Shown: positions 20,048-28,139 of the stretch, piece after piece
Numbering within the stretch: position 1 is the stretch's first letter
How the letters are laid out: each line of letters opens with the position of its first letter
Assembly (NCBI GenBank): GCA_028280455.1
Contig: JANQLT010000039.1
Span: 1-64,000 of the forward strand
Direction of reading: 5' to 3'
DNA: 64,000 bases
Source: Kiloniellales bacterium
Lineage (GTDB): Bacteria > Pseudomonadota > Alphaproteobacteria > Kiloniellales > JAKSDN01
Translations under genes and position numbers: made by a program
Notes under the pieces: generated by a model
The model's input: the letters and a program-made list of their open reading frames with translations, nothing else
Told to the model about the DNA's origin: nothing
The model's database searches: none

Positions 20048-20584
20048 TTATTGGACCAGCATCTCCCGAAACAGCAGATCGTCGACCACGTGCGACTGGG
20101 CCGCCGCGTTGACCCGCAGCAAGAGCTCCTCGCGCAGACGCTGAATGCCGGCCGAGCCGCTGAGGTCCTCGACCCGCAGCTCGCGCAGATAGACCTGGAA
20201 GCTGTCGACGATGCGCGGCTGCACCTGGTCGACCAGGCCCCAGGCATCGTTGCTGACGACCTCGAGGCTTACGCTGAGGCGCAGGAAGGCCTGGCCGCGG
20301 TCGCCGGTGTTGAGGTTCACCAGCATGTCGGGCAGGTCGTAGTAGAGCGCGGTCGGCAGGGGTGCCAGCTCTTCGTGCTGCGCCTCGCCCTCCGGCGCCT
20401 TGCCGAGAAGCGAGTCGAGCATGCCGCTGGCGAAGAGCCCGCCGCCGATGGCCAGCAGCAAGACGATCGGCAGGACGATGAAGAGCACCAGCTTCTTGCC
20501 GGAGAGCCCTTTCTTCTTGGGACCGGTCTCGACTTCGACATCGCCGTCGCCGGCGGCATCCTGTGTTGCGGCTTGATCGCTCAC
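20048..20584 (-). CDS. fliL: Flagellar basal-body protein FliL
   Basis: Bitopic membrane protein that surrounds and supports the stators. 178 residues from the GTG at 20584: basic GPKKKGLSGKK, a membrane helix (LVLFIVLPIVLLLAIGGGLF), and a periplasmic SPFH-like domain (YYDLPDMLVNLNTGDR near its start, REELLLRVN near its end). A longer reading from a TTG at 20632 is possible, but the GTG has AGGA five bases upstream and gives the usual N-terminus. First gene of the fliL-fliM-pflI-motE run, divergent from flgF. Confidence 0.95.
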   Translation of the reverse strand: MSDQAATQDAAGDGDVEVETGPKKKGLSGKKLVLFIVLPIVLLLAIGGGLFASGMLDSLLGKAPEGEAQHEELAPLPTALYYDLPDMLVNLNTGDRGQAFLRLSVSLEVVSNDAWGLVDQVQPRIVDSFQVYLRELRVEDLSGSAGIQRLREELLLRVNAAAQSHVVDDLLFREMLVQ

Positions 20585-20709
20585 GGCCTTCCTGTCCTGG
20601 AAACTGCTGCGCTGCAGGGAAACGAGGCCCAAAAGCTAGCAATCGCTTGGTTAAGAACTGGTTGCGCCCGGCCGAGGTCGCCGCCCTTGCCTCGCCGGTA
20701 AGCTCTGCC

Positions 20710-20724
20710 CGGCAAGAGCTGCCG
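20710..20724. promoter_or_regulatory. Dyad GGCA-N5-TGCC upstream of flgF (proposed FlbD site)
   Basis: CGGCAAGAGCTGCCG, a 5-bp-arm dyad centred about 140 bases upstream of the flgF sigma-54 promoter, an enhancer-like distance. The same arms recur upstream of flgI, both flagellins and fliF. Confidence 0.55.
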
Positions 20725-20856
20725 CCGCCGCCCCGCCGCGCGCCTGGACGGCATCGGCGCGGCCGGCCGAGGCCGGCCGGCAAAGCCCCGGGTTTCCTCG
20801 GTTTGGCGCCGCGGCGCGGGCCTGGCGGCGGGGCGCGGCCCGGGGCGCCGTCCGCT

Positions 20857-20872
20857 TGGCACGGCCCCTGCA
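20857..20872 (+). promoter_or_regulatory. Sigma-54 promoter of flgF
   Basis: TGGCACGGCCCCTGCA: matches TGGCACG-N4-TTGCW at all but one fixed base, with the invariant GG and GC 12 bases apart. Predicted start about 20883, leaving a 50-base leader to the flgF ATG. Confidence 0.85.
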
Positions 20873-20932
20873 TCGGGTCCGGGCAAGCCACGCCGTGACA
20901 CCGGACAGCCAAGCCGAGGACCTGCCCGCCAG

Positions 20933-21652
20933 ATGGAAACAAGCGGTTACATCGCCCTCTCCAGCCAGATGGCCCTGCGCCAGCGCCTGGACGTCATCTC
21001 GCAGAACGTCGCCAACCTGAACACCAGCGGATTCAAGGGCGAAGACATGGTGTTCAGCGAGTTCCTCCAGGAGACCGAGGACGGCAAGACCCTGAGCTTC
21101 GTTGAAAACGTGGCCATGGTCCGCAACCTCAGCTCCGGCCCGCTGGCCCTGACGGCCAACGCCCTGGACGTGGCGATCCGCGGCGAAGGCTACTTCGGCG
21201 TCGATACGCCGCTCGGCGAGCGCTACACGCGGGCCGGCAGCTTCCGCCTGGACGGCGACGGCCGGATCGTCACCGCCGACGGCCACCCGGTGAAGAGCGA
21301 CGTCGGCGGCGAGATCGTCGTGCCGCCGGATTCCGGCGAGGTGGTCATCGCCCGCGACGGCACGGTCTCGGTGGAGACCGGCGAGCTCGGCCGCATCGGC
21401 GTGTTCCGCTTCGAGGACGAGACCCTGCTCGTGAAGACCGAGGCGCAGCTCTACGACCCCGTCGACCAGGTCGCCGAGCAGGTTCAGGACGCGACCGTCG
21501 AGCAGGGCATGATCGAAGGCTCCAACGTCCAGGGCGTCATCGAGATGACCAAGCTGATCGAGACGGTTCGCCGTTATCAGTCCGCGAACAAGCTGGTCGA
21601 GGACGAACACCGCCGGCAGCGCCAGATGCTCGAAGCGCTGGGCGGCAACTAG
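20933..21652 (+). CDS. flgF: Proximal rod protein FlgF
   Basis: Rod subunit connecting the proximal and distal rod. 239 residues, usual length. The N-terminal rod motif is NVANLNTSGFKGEDMVFSE, the central beta domain includes LDVAIRGEGYFGVDTP and YTRAGSFRLD, and the C-terminal helix has VQGVIEMTKLIETVRRYQSA. ATG at 20933. First gene of flgF-flgG-flgA-flgH under a sigma-54 promoter. Confidence 0.97.
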   Translation: METSGYIALSSQMALRQRLDVISQNVANLNTSGFKGEDMVFSEFLQETEDGKTLSFVENVAMVRNLSSGPLALTANALDVAIRGEGYFGVDTPLGERYTRAGSFRLDGDGRIVTADGHPVKSDVGGEIVVPPDSGEVVIARDGTVSVETGELGRIGVFRFEDETLLVKTEAQLYDPVDQVAEQVQDATVEQGMIEGSNVQGVIEMTKLIETVRRYQSANKLVEDEHRRQRQMLEALGGN

Positions 21653-21676
21653 TAGCGCGGGAAGGAACAGACCGAC

Positions 21677-22462
21677 ATGAGATCGCTCGACATCGCAGCC
21701 ACGGGCATGCTGGCACAGCAGCTCAACGTGGACGTGATCTCCAACAACATCGCCAACATGAACACCACCGGCTACAAGCGGCAGAGGGCCGAGTTTCAGG
21801 ACCTGCTCTACCAGAACCTGCGCCGGGTCGGCTCGGCCTCCTCGGAGGCGGGCACGGTCCTGCCCTCCGGCATCCAGCTCGGCGTCGGCGTCAAGCCGGC
21901 GGCCGTCTACCGCATGACCGGCCAGGGCGCGCTGTCGATCACCGACAACCCGCTGGACCTGGCGATCAACGGCCAGGGCTACTTCCAGGTCCAGCTACCC
22001 TCGGGCGAGACCGCCTACAGCCGGGCCGGCACCTTCCAGATCAGCGCCGACGGCGAGGTCGTGACCGCCGACGGCTACATGGTCCAGCCGGGCATCACCA
22101 TCCCCTCGAACGCCATCGGCGTCTCGGTCAACTCCAGCGGCCAGATCTCGGTGAACATCGACGGCCAGATCGTCGACCAGATCGTCGGCCAGCTCGAGCT
22201 GGCCACCTTCCCCAATCCCCCGGGTCTCGACGCCGTCGGCAAGAACCTCTTCCTGGAGACCACCGCCTCCGGCCAGGCCTCGACCGGCACCCCGGGCAGC
22301 GCCGGCTACGGCAGCATCGAGCAGGGCGCCCTGGAGGCGGCCAACGTCGACGTGGTGACCGAGATCACCAACCTGATCCGCGCCCAGCGGGCCTACGAGA
22401 TGAACTCGCGGGTGATCCAGGCCGCCGACGAGATGATGTCGAGCGTGGCGCAGCTCCGCTAA
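21677..22462 (+). CDS. flgG: Distal rod protein FlgG
   Basis: Distal rod subunit that forms the drive shaft through the P and L rings. 261 residues, near the 260 typical of the family, with MRSLDIAATGMLAQQLNVD, NIANMNTTGYKRQRAEFQDL, INGQGYFQVQLPSGETAYSR and the C-terminal RAQRAYEMNSRVIQAADEMM. Twenty-four bases after flgF. Confidence 0.99.
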   Translation: MRSLDIAATGMLAQQLNVDVISNNIANMNTTGYKRQRAEFQDLLYQNLRRVGSASSEAGTVLPSGIQLGVGVKPAAVYRMTGQGALSITDNPLDLAINGQGYFQVQLPSGETAYSRAGTFQISADGEVVTADGYMVQPGITIPSNAIGVSVNSSGQISVNIDGQIVDQIVGQLELATFPNPPGLDAVGKNLFLETTASGQASTGTPGSAGYGSIEQGALEAANVDVVTEITNLIRAQRAYEMNSRVIQAADEMMSSVAQLR

Positions 22463-22478
22463 GCGACGAGGCCGCAGG

Positions 22479-23471
22479 ATGAAACGAACGATCCGACGCG
22501 CTCTGGCACCGCTCCTGGCCGCCGCCCTGGTGGCCCTGCCGTCGCTCGCCGCGCTGGCGGAGACCCTGGCCCAGGGCCCGAGCTTCACCCCGATCACCCT
22601 CAAGCAGCAGGCCGTGATCCACGGCGACATCGTCCGGCTGGGCGATCTCTTCGACGGCCTGGACCGGCAGGCCGGCGTCGCCATCGCCCGGGCGCCGAAG
22701 CCCGGCAAGCGGGTCGAGCTGGACGCGCGCTGGCTGGCCGCCCTGGCGCGCGGTCACGACCTGGCCTGGCGGCCGCAGTCGCGCTTCGAGACCATCCAGG
22801 TCGAGCGGGCCAGCCTGACCATCCCGACCGAGCAGATCCGCGATTCCCTGCTGCTGGCGCTGACCCGCGAGGCGCCGGACGCCGACTTCGAGATCACCCT
22901 CGACAATCCGGCCCTGCGCCTGACCCTGCCCGCGGAGGCCGAGGCCAGCCTGGCGGTCAAAGGCCTCGTCTACCACGGCGCCAGCGGCCGCTTCCGGGCC
23001 CAGCTCGTGTCGCCGGCCGAGGGCCCGCCCCTGCTGCGCAGCGGCATCAGCGGCCGCGCCGTGCGCATGGCCGAGATCCCGGTCCTGCGCCGCCGGGTGG
23101 CGCCGGGCGTGGCCATCACCGAGGCGGACATCGGCTGGCTGCGCGTCCGCCACGGACGCAGCCAGCGGGGCATCGTGCGCGACATCGACAGCCTGGCCGG
23201 CAAGAGCCCGCGGCGGCCGATCTCGGTCGACCAGCCCGTGCGCTTCGGCGACCTGCGCGAGCCGGTCGTGATCGCCAAGAACAGCCTGGTGGTGATCCGC
23301 CTGGCCACCGACCGCATGACCCTGACCGCGCAAGGCCGCGCCCTGGAGGACGGCTCCGAGGGGGCCGGCATCCGGGTCATGAACACGAAGTCCAACACCG
23401 TCGTCAACGCGACCGTGGTCCAGGCGGGCCTGGTCGAGGTCGTGGCCGCGACCCGCGTCGCGGCCCAATGA
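22479..23471 (+). CDS. flgA: P-ring assembly chaperone FlgA
   Basis: Periplasmic chaperone for assembling the FlgI P ring. 330 residues, longer than the 220 or so of enteric FlgA because of an extended N-terminal half. It has a signal peptide (PLLAAALVALPSLAALA) and the C-terminal SAF-type domain: RRRVAPGVAITEADIGWLRV, SLAGKSPRRPISVDQPV and IRVMNTKSNTVVNATVVQ. The stop overlaps the flgH ATG by four bases. Confidence 0.93.
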   Translation: MKRTIRRALAPLLAAALVALPSLAALAETLAQGPSFTPITLKQQAVIHGDIVRLGDLFDGLDRQAGVAIARAPKPGKRVELDARWLAALARGHDLAWRPQSRFETIQVERASLTIPTEQIRDSLLLALTREAPDADFEITLDNPALRLTLPAEAEASLAVKGLVYHGASGRFRAQLVSPAEGPPLLRSGISGRAVRMAEIPVLRRRVAPGVAITEADIGWLRVRHGRSQRGIVRDIDSLAGKSPRRPISVDQPVRFGDLREPVVIAKNSLVVIRLATDRMTLTAQGRALEDGSEGAGIRVMNTKSNTVVNATVVQAGLVEVVAATRVAAQ

Positions 23472-24256
23472 GGGAGATGCGCTTGCTTTCCAGACCTGCG
23501 TTGAGGGCGCCGAAGCGCCCCGCCCGGCTGCTCGCCGTCGCCGTCCTGGCCCTGTCGCTCGGCGCCTGCAACGCCCTGACTCGGCTCTCGGAAGTCGGCT
23601 CGGCACCGGCCTTCACGACGATCGACAACCCCTCGGTGCTGCACGGCAACCAGCCGGTGCAGATGCCGATGCCGGCCCCCGTCGCCGTCGCCCATCACCC
23701 GAACTCGCTCTGGCGGCCCGGCGCCCGGCATTTCCTCAAGGACCAGCGGGCCGGCGAGACCGGCGACCTGGTCACGGTGGTCATCGCCATCGCCGACAAC
23801 GCGGTGGTCAACAACACCACCACCCGCACGCGGGGCGCCAGCGAGGACGCCTCGCTGAACAACTTCCTGGGCTACGAGCAGGCGCTCAACCAGATCTTCC
23901 CGGAGGAGATCAACAACGTCACCCTGGTCGACGCCGACAGCACCTCCTCCTCGACCGGTGCCGGCAACGTCAACCGCGGCGAGACCATCAACCTGCAGGT
24001 CGCCGCCGTGGTCACCCAGGTCCTGCCCAACGGCAACCTGGTGATCGCCGGCCGGCAGGAGGTCCGGGTCAACCACGAGCTGCGGCAGCTCCAGGTGGCC
24101 GGGATCATCCGGCCCGAGGACATCACCTCGACCAACACCATCAGCTTCGAGCAGATCGCCGAGGCGCGGATCGCCTACGGCGGCCGGGGCACCATCTCCG
24201 ACGTCCAGCAGCCGCGCTACGGCCAGCAGATCTACGACATCTTCTGGCCCTTCTGA
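23468..24256 (+). CDS. flgH: L-ring lipoprotein FlgH
   Basis: Outer-membrane lipoprotein forming the L ring. 262 residues with a lipobox LSLGAC (Cys34 from the ATG at 23468; Cys31 if the fourth-codon ATG is used). Conserved parts include NSLWRPGARHFLKDQRAGE, GDLVTVVIAIADNAVV, NGNLVIAGRQEVRVNHE and the C-terminal ARIAYGGRGTISDVQQPRYG. Last gene of the flgF operon, followed by a strong terminator. Confidence 0.97.
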   Translation: MREMRLLSRPALRAPKRPARLLAVAVLALSLGACNALTRLSEVGSAPAFTTIDNPSVLHGNQPVQMPMPAPVAVAHHPNSLWRPGARHFLKDQRAGETGDLVTVVIAIADNAVVNNTTTRTRGASEDASLNNFLGYEQALNQIFPEEINNVTLVDADSTSSSTGAGNVNRGETINLQVAAVVTQVLPNGNLVIAGRQEVRVNHELRQLQVAGIIRPEDITSTNTISFEQIAEARIAYGGRGTISDVQQPRYGQQIYDIFWPF

Positions 24257-24285
24257 CCGGCTCGACAAGGAGCGGACAACGAAAG

Positions 24286-24315
24286 GCCCGGCCCCCGAAC
24301 GAGGGGCCGGGCTTT
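24286..24315 (+). terminator. Intrinsic terminator of the flgF-flgG-flgA-flgH operon
   Basis: Perfect 10-bp stem GCCCGGCCCC / GGGGCCGGGC around a 7-base loop, followed by TTT and a T-rich run (TTTCGTCTTTC), 30 bases after the flgH stop. Confidence 0.9.
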
Positions 24316-24393
24316 CGTCTTTCGACCGTCACTCGGCGCCCGGGGAACACCGTAAGGCTCGCCACTCCTGGACAATACGCAGAGAATACGTAG

Positions 24394-24630
24394 AACTCGT
24401 GCTATCTGACGAGCGCCACGGAGAAGCGGCATGGCCGGCGCGAGTTCGTGCTGATGTCGGCGGACCACTATGACTGGCTGGTGGCGGCGGCCCGGCGCTG
24501 CGGCCGAGCGGCCGAGGCCCCGAAGGTCGTCGTCGATGCCGTTCGCCGCGCCGAGATGGACCCGGATCAAGCCGCTCTCGACGACCAGTGGCCGCCAGCG
24601 ATTCCATCCCCAACCCCAGGTTCGCGGTGA
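24394..24630 (+). pseudogene. Phd/YefM-type antitoxin remnant (5' part missing)
   Basis: An open frame directly after a TAG (24391-24393) reads ATEKRHGRREFVLMSADHYD then WLVAAARR, the shape of the middle of Phd/YefM antitoxins (an HGRREFVLMS-type strand followed by a tyrosine-containing helix), and continues to MDPDQAALDDQW. No N-terminal DNA-binding part is present in frame. It is followed, overlapping, by a short frame with toxin-like position. I read it as a decayed antitoxin gene between two flagellar operons. Low confidence, as it rests on a short motif. Confidence 0.4.
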
Positions 24631-24845
24631 TCCTGCCGACTACCCACAGGTCGCCCAGCTGGGTGATCGTATCGGAACACAACGTCGACGAATGGCAGAC
24701 GGCGGGTCTCGCGCCGCTCCCCGGGCGCCCCGGGCTCTTTGCCTACGGCTTCATTCCGCCACGGCTGTTCGCGGCGGTGAAGGCCAGGTTCCTGGCCTTG
24801 AGCGACCGCAGGCAGAGCCGCGGCGTCCAGCGAATTGAGGAGTAG
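24588..24845 (+). CDS. Short unknown protein, possible toxin partner of the upstream remnant
   Basis: 85 residues from a GTG. Reads PRFAVILPTTHRSPSWVIVS then DEWQTAGLAPLPGRPGLF and IPPRLFAAVKARFLAL. A D-x-W-Q-x-A-G-L element recalls the C-terminal part of PemK/MazF-type toxins, and overlap with a Phd-like remnant fits a toxin-antitoxin pair, but a full PemK N-terminus is absent and I do not recognise the family with certainty. It may be a broken gene. Confidence 0.4.
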   Translation: MAASDSIPNPRFAVILPTTHRSPSWVIVSEHNVDEWQTAGLAPLPGRPGLFAYGFIPPRLFAAVKARFLALSDRRQSRGVQRIEE

Positions 24846-24901
24846 CCCGAAGACCGGAGAGATCAAAAGATCTCAGGAGACCGCCCAGCGGCGTCGGAAA
24901 C

Positions 24902-25312
24902 CTAGTCGTCCCGGTGGGTGCGCTCCATGCGCTCGTGGCGTTCCTGGGCCTCGATCGAGAGGGTCGCGATCGGCCGGGCCTCGAGGCGCTTGATGGAGAT
25001 CGGCTCCATGGTCTCCTCGCAGAAGCCGTAGGTGCCGTCCTCGATGCGCTGCAGGGCCGAGTCGATCTTGGCGATCAGCTTGCGCTCGCGGTCGCGCGTG
25101 CGCAGCTCCAGCGAGCGGTCGGTCTCGAGCGAGGCCCGGTCCGCGAGGTCCGGCTCGGTCGCCCCGCCTTCCTGCAGGCTGTTCAGGGTCTCCGAGGACT
25201 CACGCAGTAACTCGTCCCGCCAGGAGAGCAGCTTTCTGCGGAAGTACTCCCGCATCTTCGCGCTCATGAAGGGCTCTTTCTCGCTCGGTCGATACTTCGA
25301 CGATATCTTCAT
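24902..25312 (-). CDS. dksA: DksA family transcription factor, alphaproteobacterial type
   Basis: Secondary-channel RNA polymerase regulator acting with ppGpp. 136 residues from the ATG at 25312, giving the familiar start MKISSKYRPSEKEPFMS; an ATG nine codons earlier is less likely. The coiled-coil tip carries ADRASLETDRS. The zinc-finger region reads GTYGFCEETMEPISIKRLEA then RPIATLSIEAQERHE: only one of the four zinc cysteines remains, as is usual for alphaproteobacterial DksA. A short perfect hairpin, GAGATC-AAAA-GATCTC (24859-24874), lies just past the stop without a T tract. Confidence 0.95.
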   Translation of the reverse strand: MKISSKYRPSEKEPFMSAKMREYFRRKLLSWRDELLRESSETLNSLQEGGATEPDLADRASLETDRSLELRTRDRERKLIAKIDSALQRIEDGTYGFCEETMEPISIKRLEARPIATLSIEAQERHERMERTHRDD

Positions 25313-25459
25313 CCTCGTTCCCTGCGCCCCATTGACCATAAGGTCGCCCCTGTGGCGGCGGAGTATATGAATTCCAGTTCCCCGGACAAGTCTTAGATTC
25401 TCCGGGGTCGCCGCGTCATATAACTGAAAAATATGGATAAATGGTGACCGGGGGTTGTC

Positions 25460-25876
25460 TCAGCCTCGGTACTTGGCGAGCTCGACGGCGGCCCGCAGCT
25501 CGATATCCGCAAGTAGTCGGGCCAGAGCGGGCTCCTCGACGGCCTCGCGCCGCTCGGCCAGAACGGCCGACAGCCGCTCCAGCTCGCCCCGCTCGATGGC
25601 GCCGGTCAGCAGGCCGAGCCTGATCTGCTCCAGGCTCTCGATCAGGTCGGCGCCCCGCTTGACGCTTCGCCGGCGCCGCTCCAGGGGGTCCCCGGTCTCC
25701 TGCAGGGCGAGGATCGAATCGATCCGGCCGAGGGTCACCGGCGGCGCGGCCGGCGCCGTCGGGCTGCTGGCCTGGCCGAGGACCCGCGCGAAGCCGCCGT
25801 TGCTCGGGGCTGAGCCACCGCGATCGCTCCGGCGCAGGGACCCCGAGCGGCCCGGGGACAAGGGATCGATCTTCAT
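25460..25876 (-). CDS. fliX: Flagellar assembly regulator FliX
   Basis: Trans-acting factor that couples basal-body assembly to the activity of the sigma-54 activator FlbD. 138 residues from the ATG at 25876: a disordered basic N-terminus, then IDSILALQETGDPLERRRRS, VKRGADLIESLEQIRLGLL and LLADIELRAAVELAKYRG, the last being the characteristic FliX ending. It is divergent from flgI, as in Caulobacter, with a perfect CtrA box in between. flbD is at 57030. Confidence 0.95.
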   Translation of the reverse strand: MKIDPLSPGRSGSLRRSDRGGSAPSNGGFARVLGQASSPTAPAAPPVTLGRIDSILALQETGDPLERRRRSVKRGADLIESLEQIRLGLLTGAIERGELERLSAVLAERREAVEEPALARLLADIELRAAVELAKYRG

Positions 25877-25923
25877 GCGTAACACGTGATGGGATCGGAA
25901 GCCCGACCATCGCAGCCGGCCCC

Positions 25924-25938
25924 TTAACAAGCGGTTAA
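25924..25938. promoter_or_regulatory. Perfect CtrA box upstream of fliX
   Basis: TTAA-CAAGCGG-TTAA matches the CtrA consensus TTAA-N7-TTAA at all eight positions. It lies 48 bases upstream of the fliX start codon in the fliX/flgI divergent region. Confidence 0.8.
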
Positions 25939-25952
25939 GCGGCGGCCGGACC

Positions 25953-25990
25953 GGGCACGAACTGCCCAGCGCCGCCGGCCAAGCTTGCCG
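25953..25990. promoter_or_regulatory. Two dyads upstream of flgI (proposed FlbD sites)
   Basis: GGGCACGAACTGCCC at 25953-25967 and the weaker CGGCCAAGCTTGCCG at 25976-25990, centres 23 bases apart (about two helical turns), 75-115 bases upstream of the flgI sigma-54 promoter. The first has the same GGCA-N5-TGCC arms as the sites before flgF, fliF and both flagellins. Confidence 0.5.
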
Positions 25991-26065
25991 GGTGGTCCGG
26001 CCGGCGGCCGCGCCGGGGCCCGGTGGAAGCCACGGAATCGGCGGCTTTCGGCCGCTGGGGCGCCG

Positions 26066-26081
26066 TGGCACGGCATTCGCA
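26066..26081 (+). promoter_or_regulatory. Sigma-54 promoter of flgI
   Basis: TGGCACGGCATTCGCA: one mismatch to TGGCACG-N4-TTGCA, with invariant GG and GC correctly spaced. Predicted start near 26092 gives a 42-base leader to the ATG at 26134 and rules out a longer reading of flgI from 26023. Confidence 0.85.
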
Positions 26082-26133
26082 AGGCGAGAGACCGCAGGCA
26101 AGACCCGGCGATCGCGAAGGAAACGGATCCAGA

Positions 26134-27309
26134 ATGAAGCGACCCGAGACCACTCGGCGAAAGGCCCGCCGACTCAGCGCCGCGCTGCGGCCGGGCGCGG
26201 CCCCGATGCTCGCCCTGCTGCTCGCCCTGCTGCCGCCCCTCTTCGCCGCCGAGCCGGCCGCCGCCCAGTCGCGGATCAAGGACATCGCCTCCTTCGAGGG
26301 CGTCCGCGACAACCTGCTGGTCGGCTACGGCCTGGTGGTCGGCCTGGACGGCACCGGCGACGACCTGGGCAGCGCCGTCTTCACCCGGGAGAGCCTGATC
26401 GGCGTGCTGCAGCGGCTCGGCGTCAACGCCCGCGACCCGGACCTCGACACCGACAACGTGGCGGCGGTCATGATCACCGCCAACCTGCCGCCCTTCTCGC
26501 GCCAGGGCAGCCGCATCGACATCTCGGTCCACGCCATCGGCGACGCCAGCAGCCTGCTCGGCGGCACCCTGCTGGTCACCCCGATGCTCGGCGCCGACGG
26601 CGAGGTCTACGCCGTGGCCCAGGGCTCGATCGCGGTGGCCGGCTTCAGCGCCACCGGCGCCGCCCAGAGCATCACCAAGGGCGTGCCGACCTCCGGACGG
26701 ATCCCCAACGGCGCGATCATCGAGCGCGAGCTGGGCTTCGAGCTGGAACAGCTCACCAGCGTCAAGGTCTCGCTGCGCAACCCCGACTTCACGACGGCCC
26801 GACGGGTGGCCCAGGCGATCAACGCCATGGCCGGCCAGCCGCTGTCGCGGCCCAGCGACCCGGCGACCGTCATGGTCACCGTGCCGCCGAGCTATCCGGG
26901 CGACACGGTCGGCCTGATCACCGACATCGAGCAGCTCACCGTGCAGGCCGACCAGGTCGCCCGGGTGATCATCGACGAAGCCTCCGGCGTCATCGTCATG
27001 GGCGAGAACGTGCGCATCAGCACGGTCGCCATCGCCCAGGGCAACCTGACCATCCGCATCACCGAGACGCCGCAGGTCAGCCAGCCCTCGCCCTTCTCCG
27101 AGACCGGCACCACGGCGATCGTCGACCGGACCAACATCGAGGTCTCCGAGGACGGCGACCGCCAGCTCGCGGTCCTGCCCTCCGGGGTCAGCCTGCAGGA
27201 GCTGGTCAACGGCTTGAACGCGCTGGGCGTCGGGCCGCGCGACATGATCGTCATCCTGCAGGCCATCAAGGCGGCCGGCGCCCTGCAGGCCGAGATCGAG
27301 GTGCTGTGA
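26134..27309 (+). CDS. flgI: P-ring protein FlgI
   Basis: Periplasmic P-ring subunit. 391 residues from the ATG at 26134, with a long signal region (MLALLLALLPPLFAAEPAAA) followed by the mature start SRIKDIASFEGVRDNLLVGY, GLVVGLDGTGDD, NVAAVMITANLPPFSRQGSR and a C-terminal LNALGVGPRDMIVILQAIKA. The stop TGA shares one base with the flgJ ATG. First gene of flgI-flgJ-flgN-flgK-flgL. Confidence 0.98.
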   Translation: MKRPETTRRKARRLSAALRPGAAPMLALLLALLPPLFAAEPAAAQSRIKDIASFEGVRDNLLVGYGLVVGLDGTGDDLGSAVFTRESLIGVLQRLGVNARDPDLDTDNVAAVMITANLPPFSRQGSRIDISVHAIGDASSLLGGTLLVTPMLGADGEVYAVAQGSIAVAGFSATGAAQSITKGVPTSGRIPNGAIIERELGFELEQLTSVKVSLRNPDFTTARRVAQAINAMAGQPLSRPSDPATVMVTVPPSYPGDTVGLITDIEQLTVQADQVARVIIDEASGVIVMGENVRISTVAIAQGNLTIRITETPQVSQPSPFSETGTTAIVDRTNIEVSEDGDRQLAVLPSGVSLQELVNGLNALGVGPRDMIVILQAIKAAGALQAEIEVL

Positions 27310-27665
27310 TGGAAGCCCTGATCAGCGCCCAGGCCCGGGACCCGATCGGCCGCGCCTTCGCGGAGAGCCGCGCGAAGATCGGCGAGCTGGCCGAGAACGC
27401 CAGGGGCGCCAAGCTGAGCGAGGCGGAGCGCGGTCACATCCGCCAGGCCGCCGAGGAATTCGAAGCGGTGTTCCTCAGCCAGATGCTGACGCCGATGTTC
27501 GAGTCGCTGGAGACCGACGGCCTGTTCGGCGGCGGCTCCGGCGAGCGCATGTATCGCAGCCTGATGGTCGAGGAATACGGCAAGGCCCTGTCGCGCAGCG
27601 GCGGTGTCGGCATCGCCGACACCGTGGCGCGGCAGATCATCGCATCCCAGGAGGTGCCCTCATGA
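27309..27665 (+). CDS. flgJ: Rod-binding protein FlgJ (short form, no muramidase)
   Basis: 118 residues corresponding only to the N-terminal rod-capping domain of FlgJ; the enteric peptidoglycan-hydrolase domain is absent, as is usual in alphaproteobacteria. The key stretch is AAEEFEAVFLSQMLTPMFES followed by GGGSGERMYRSLMVEEYGK. The ATG overlaps the flgI stop by one base (TGATG) and its stop overlaps the next gene (ATGA). Confidence 0.93.
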   Translation: MEALISAQARDPIGRAFAESRAKIGELAENARGAKLSEAERGHIRQAAEEFEAVFLSQMLTPMFESLETDGLFGGGSGERMYRSLMVEEYGKALSRSGGVGIADTVARQIIASQEVPS

Positions 27666-28108
27666 AGCAAGACACGTCTCGCGCCCAGGACCTCCTCAAG
27701 GTCCTGAACCAGCTCATCGACGTCCTGAACGAGGAGATCCGCCTGCTGCGCCTGATGCGCCCCGGCGAGGTCCAGAGCCTGCAGCAGGACAAGATCGTCC
27801 TCACGGCCGCCTATGAATCCCTGGTCACCGCCCTGCGCGACGAGCCGGGCGCGCTGCGGGATCTCGAGCCCGCCCTGCGCGAGCAGGTGCTGCAGACCAG
27901 CGCCCGCTTCCAGGCCGCGCTGACCGAGAACGCCCAGGCGCTGCACGCGGTCCGCGAGGCCAACGAGCGGCTGTTTCGCGCGGTGGTCCGGGCCGTCGAG
28001 GACAAGCGCAAGGAGAGCCGCGGCTATGCCGCCAGCGGCGCCTTCCTGCCGAGCTCCACGGCCGTCGCCGTGCAGCCGGTCTCCGTCGCCGTAAACCAGA
28101 GCCTCTGA
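27662..28108 (+). CDS. flgN: FlgN-type export chaperone for hook-associated proteins
   Basis: 148 residues, almost entirely helical: LLKVLNQLIDVLNEEIRLLR near the N-terminus, a central LQQDKIVLTAAYESLVTAL, and a long C-terminal helix. Size, helical pattern and position immediately before flgK and flgL match FlgN, the cytoplasmic chaperone that delivers FlgK and FlgL to the export gate. Sequence conservation in this family is low, so the call leans on context. Confidence 0.8.
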   Translation: MKQDTSRAQDLLKVLNQLIDVLNEEIRLLRLMRPGEVQSLQQDKIVLTAAYESLVTALRDEPGALRDLEPALREQVLQTSARFQAALTENAQALHAVREANERLFRAVVRAVEDKRKESRGYAASGAFLPSSTAVAVQPVSVAVNQSL

Positions 28109-28139
28109 GCCCCGGCCGGACGCCGCAGCGGAGCCCGCC

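Larger units (their letters stand above)
20585..20932. other. fliL-flgF divergent control region, 348 bp
   Basis: No gene. It contains the sigma-54 promoter of flgF (20857-20872), the dyad CGGCAAGAGCTGCCG at 20710-20724 that I propose as an FlbD operator, and a further half-site CCGGCAAA near 20777-20784. A TTAA at 20651-20654 has no proper CtrA partner. The fliL promoter on the minus strand was not identified. Confidence 0.75.

Noticed and set aside
20651-20665. TTAA-N7-TTGC in the fliL-flgF region as a CtrA box
   Set aside because: The second half matches only two of four bases; too weak, although fliL is a CtrA target in Caulobacter.
24859-24874. GAGATC-AAAA-GATCTC hairpin as a dksA terminator
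   Set aside because: Short, A+T-containing stem with no T run on the minus strand; too weak to call.
26023-26133. Upstream start for flgI adding 37 residues
   Set aside because: A sigma-54 promoter at 26066-26081 lies inside that stretch and the added residues are not a signal peptide.
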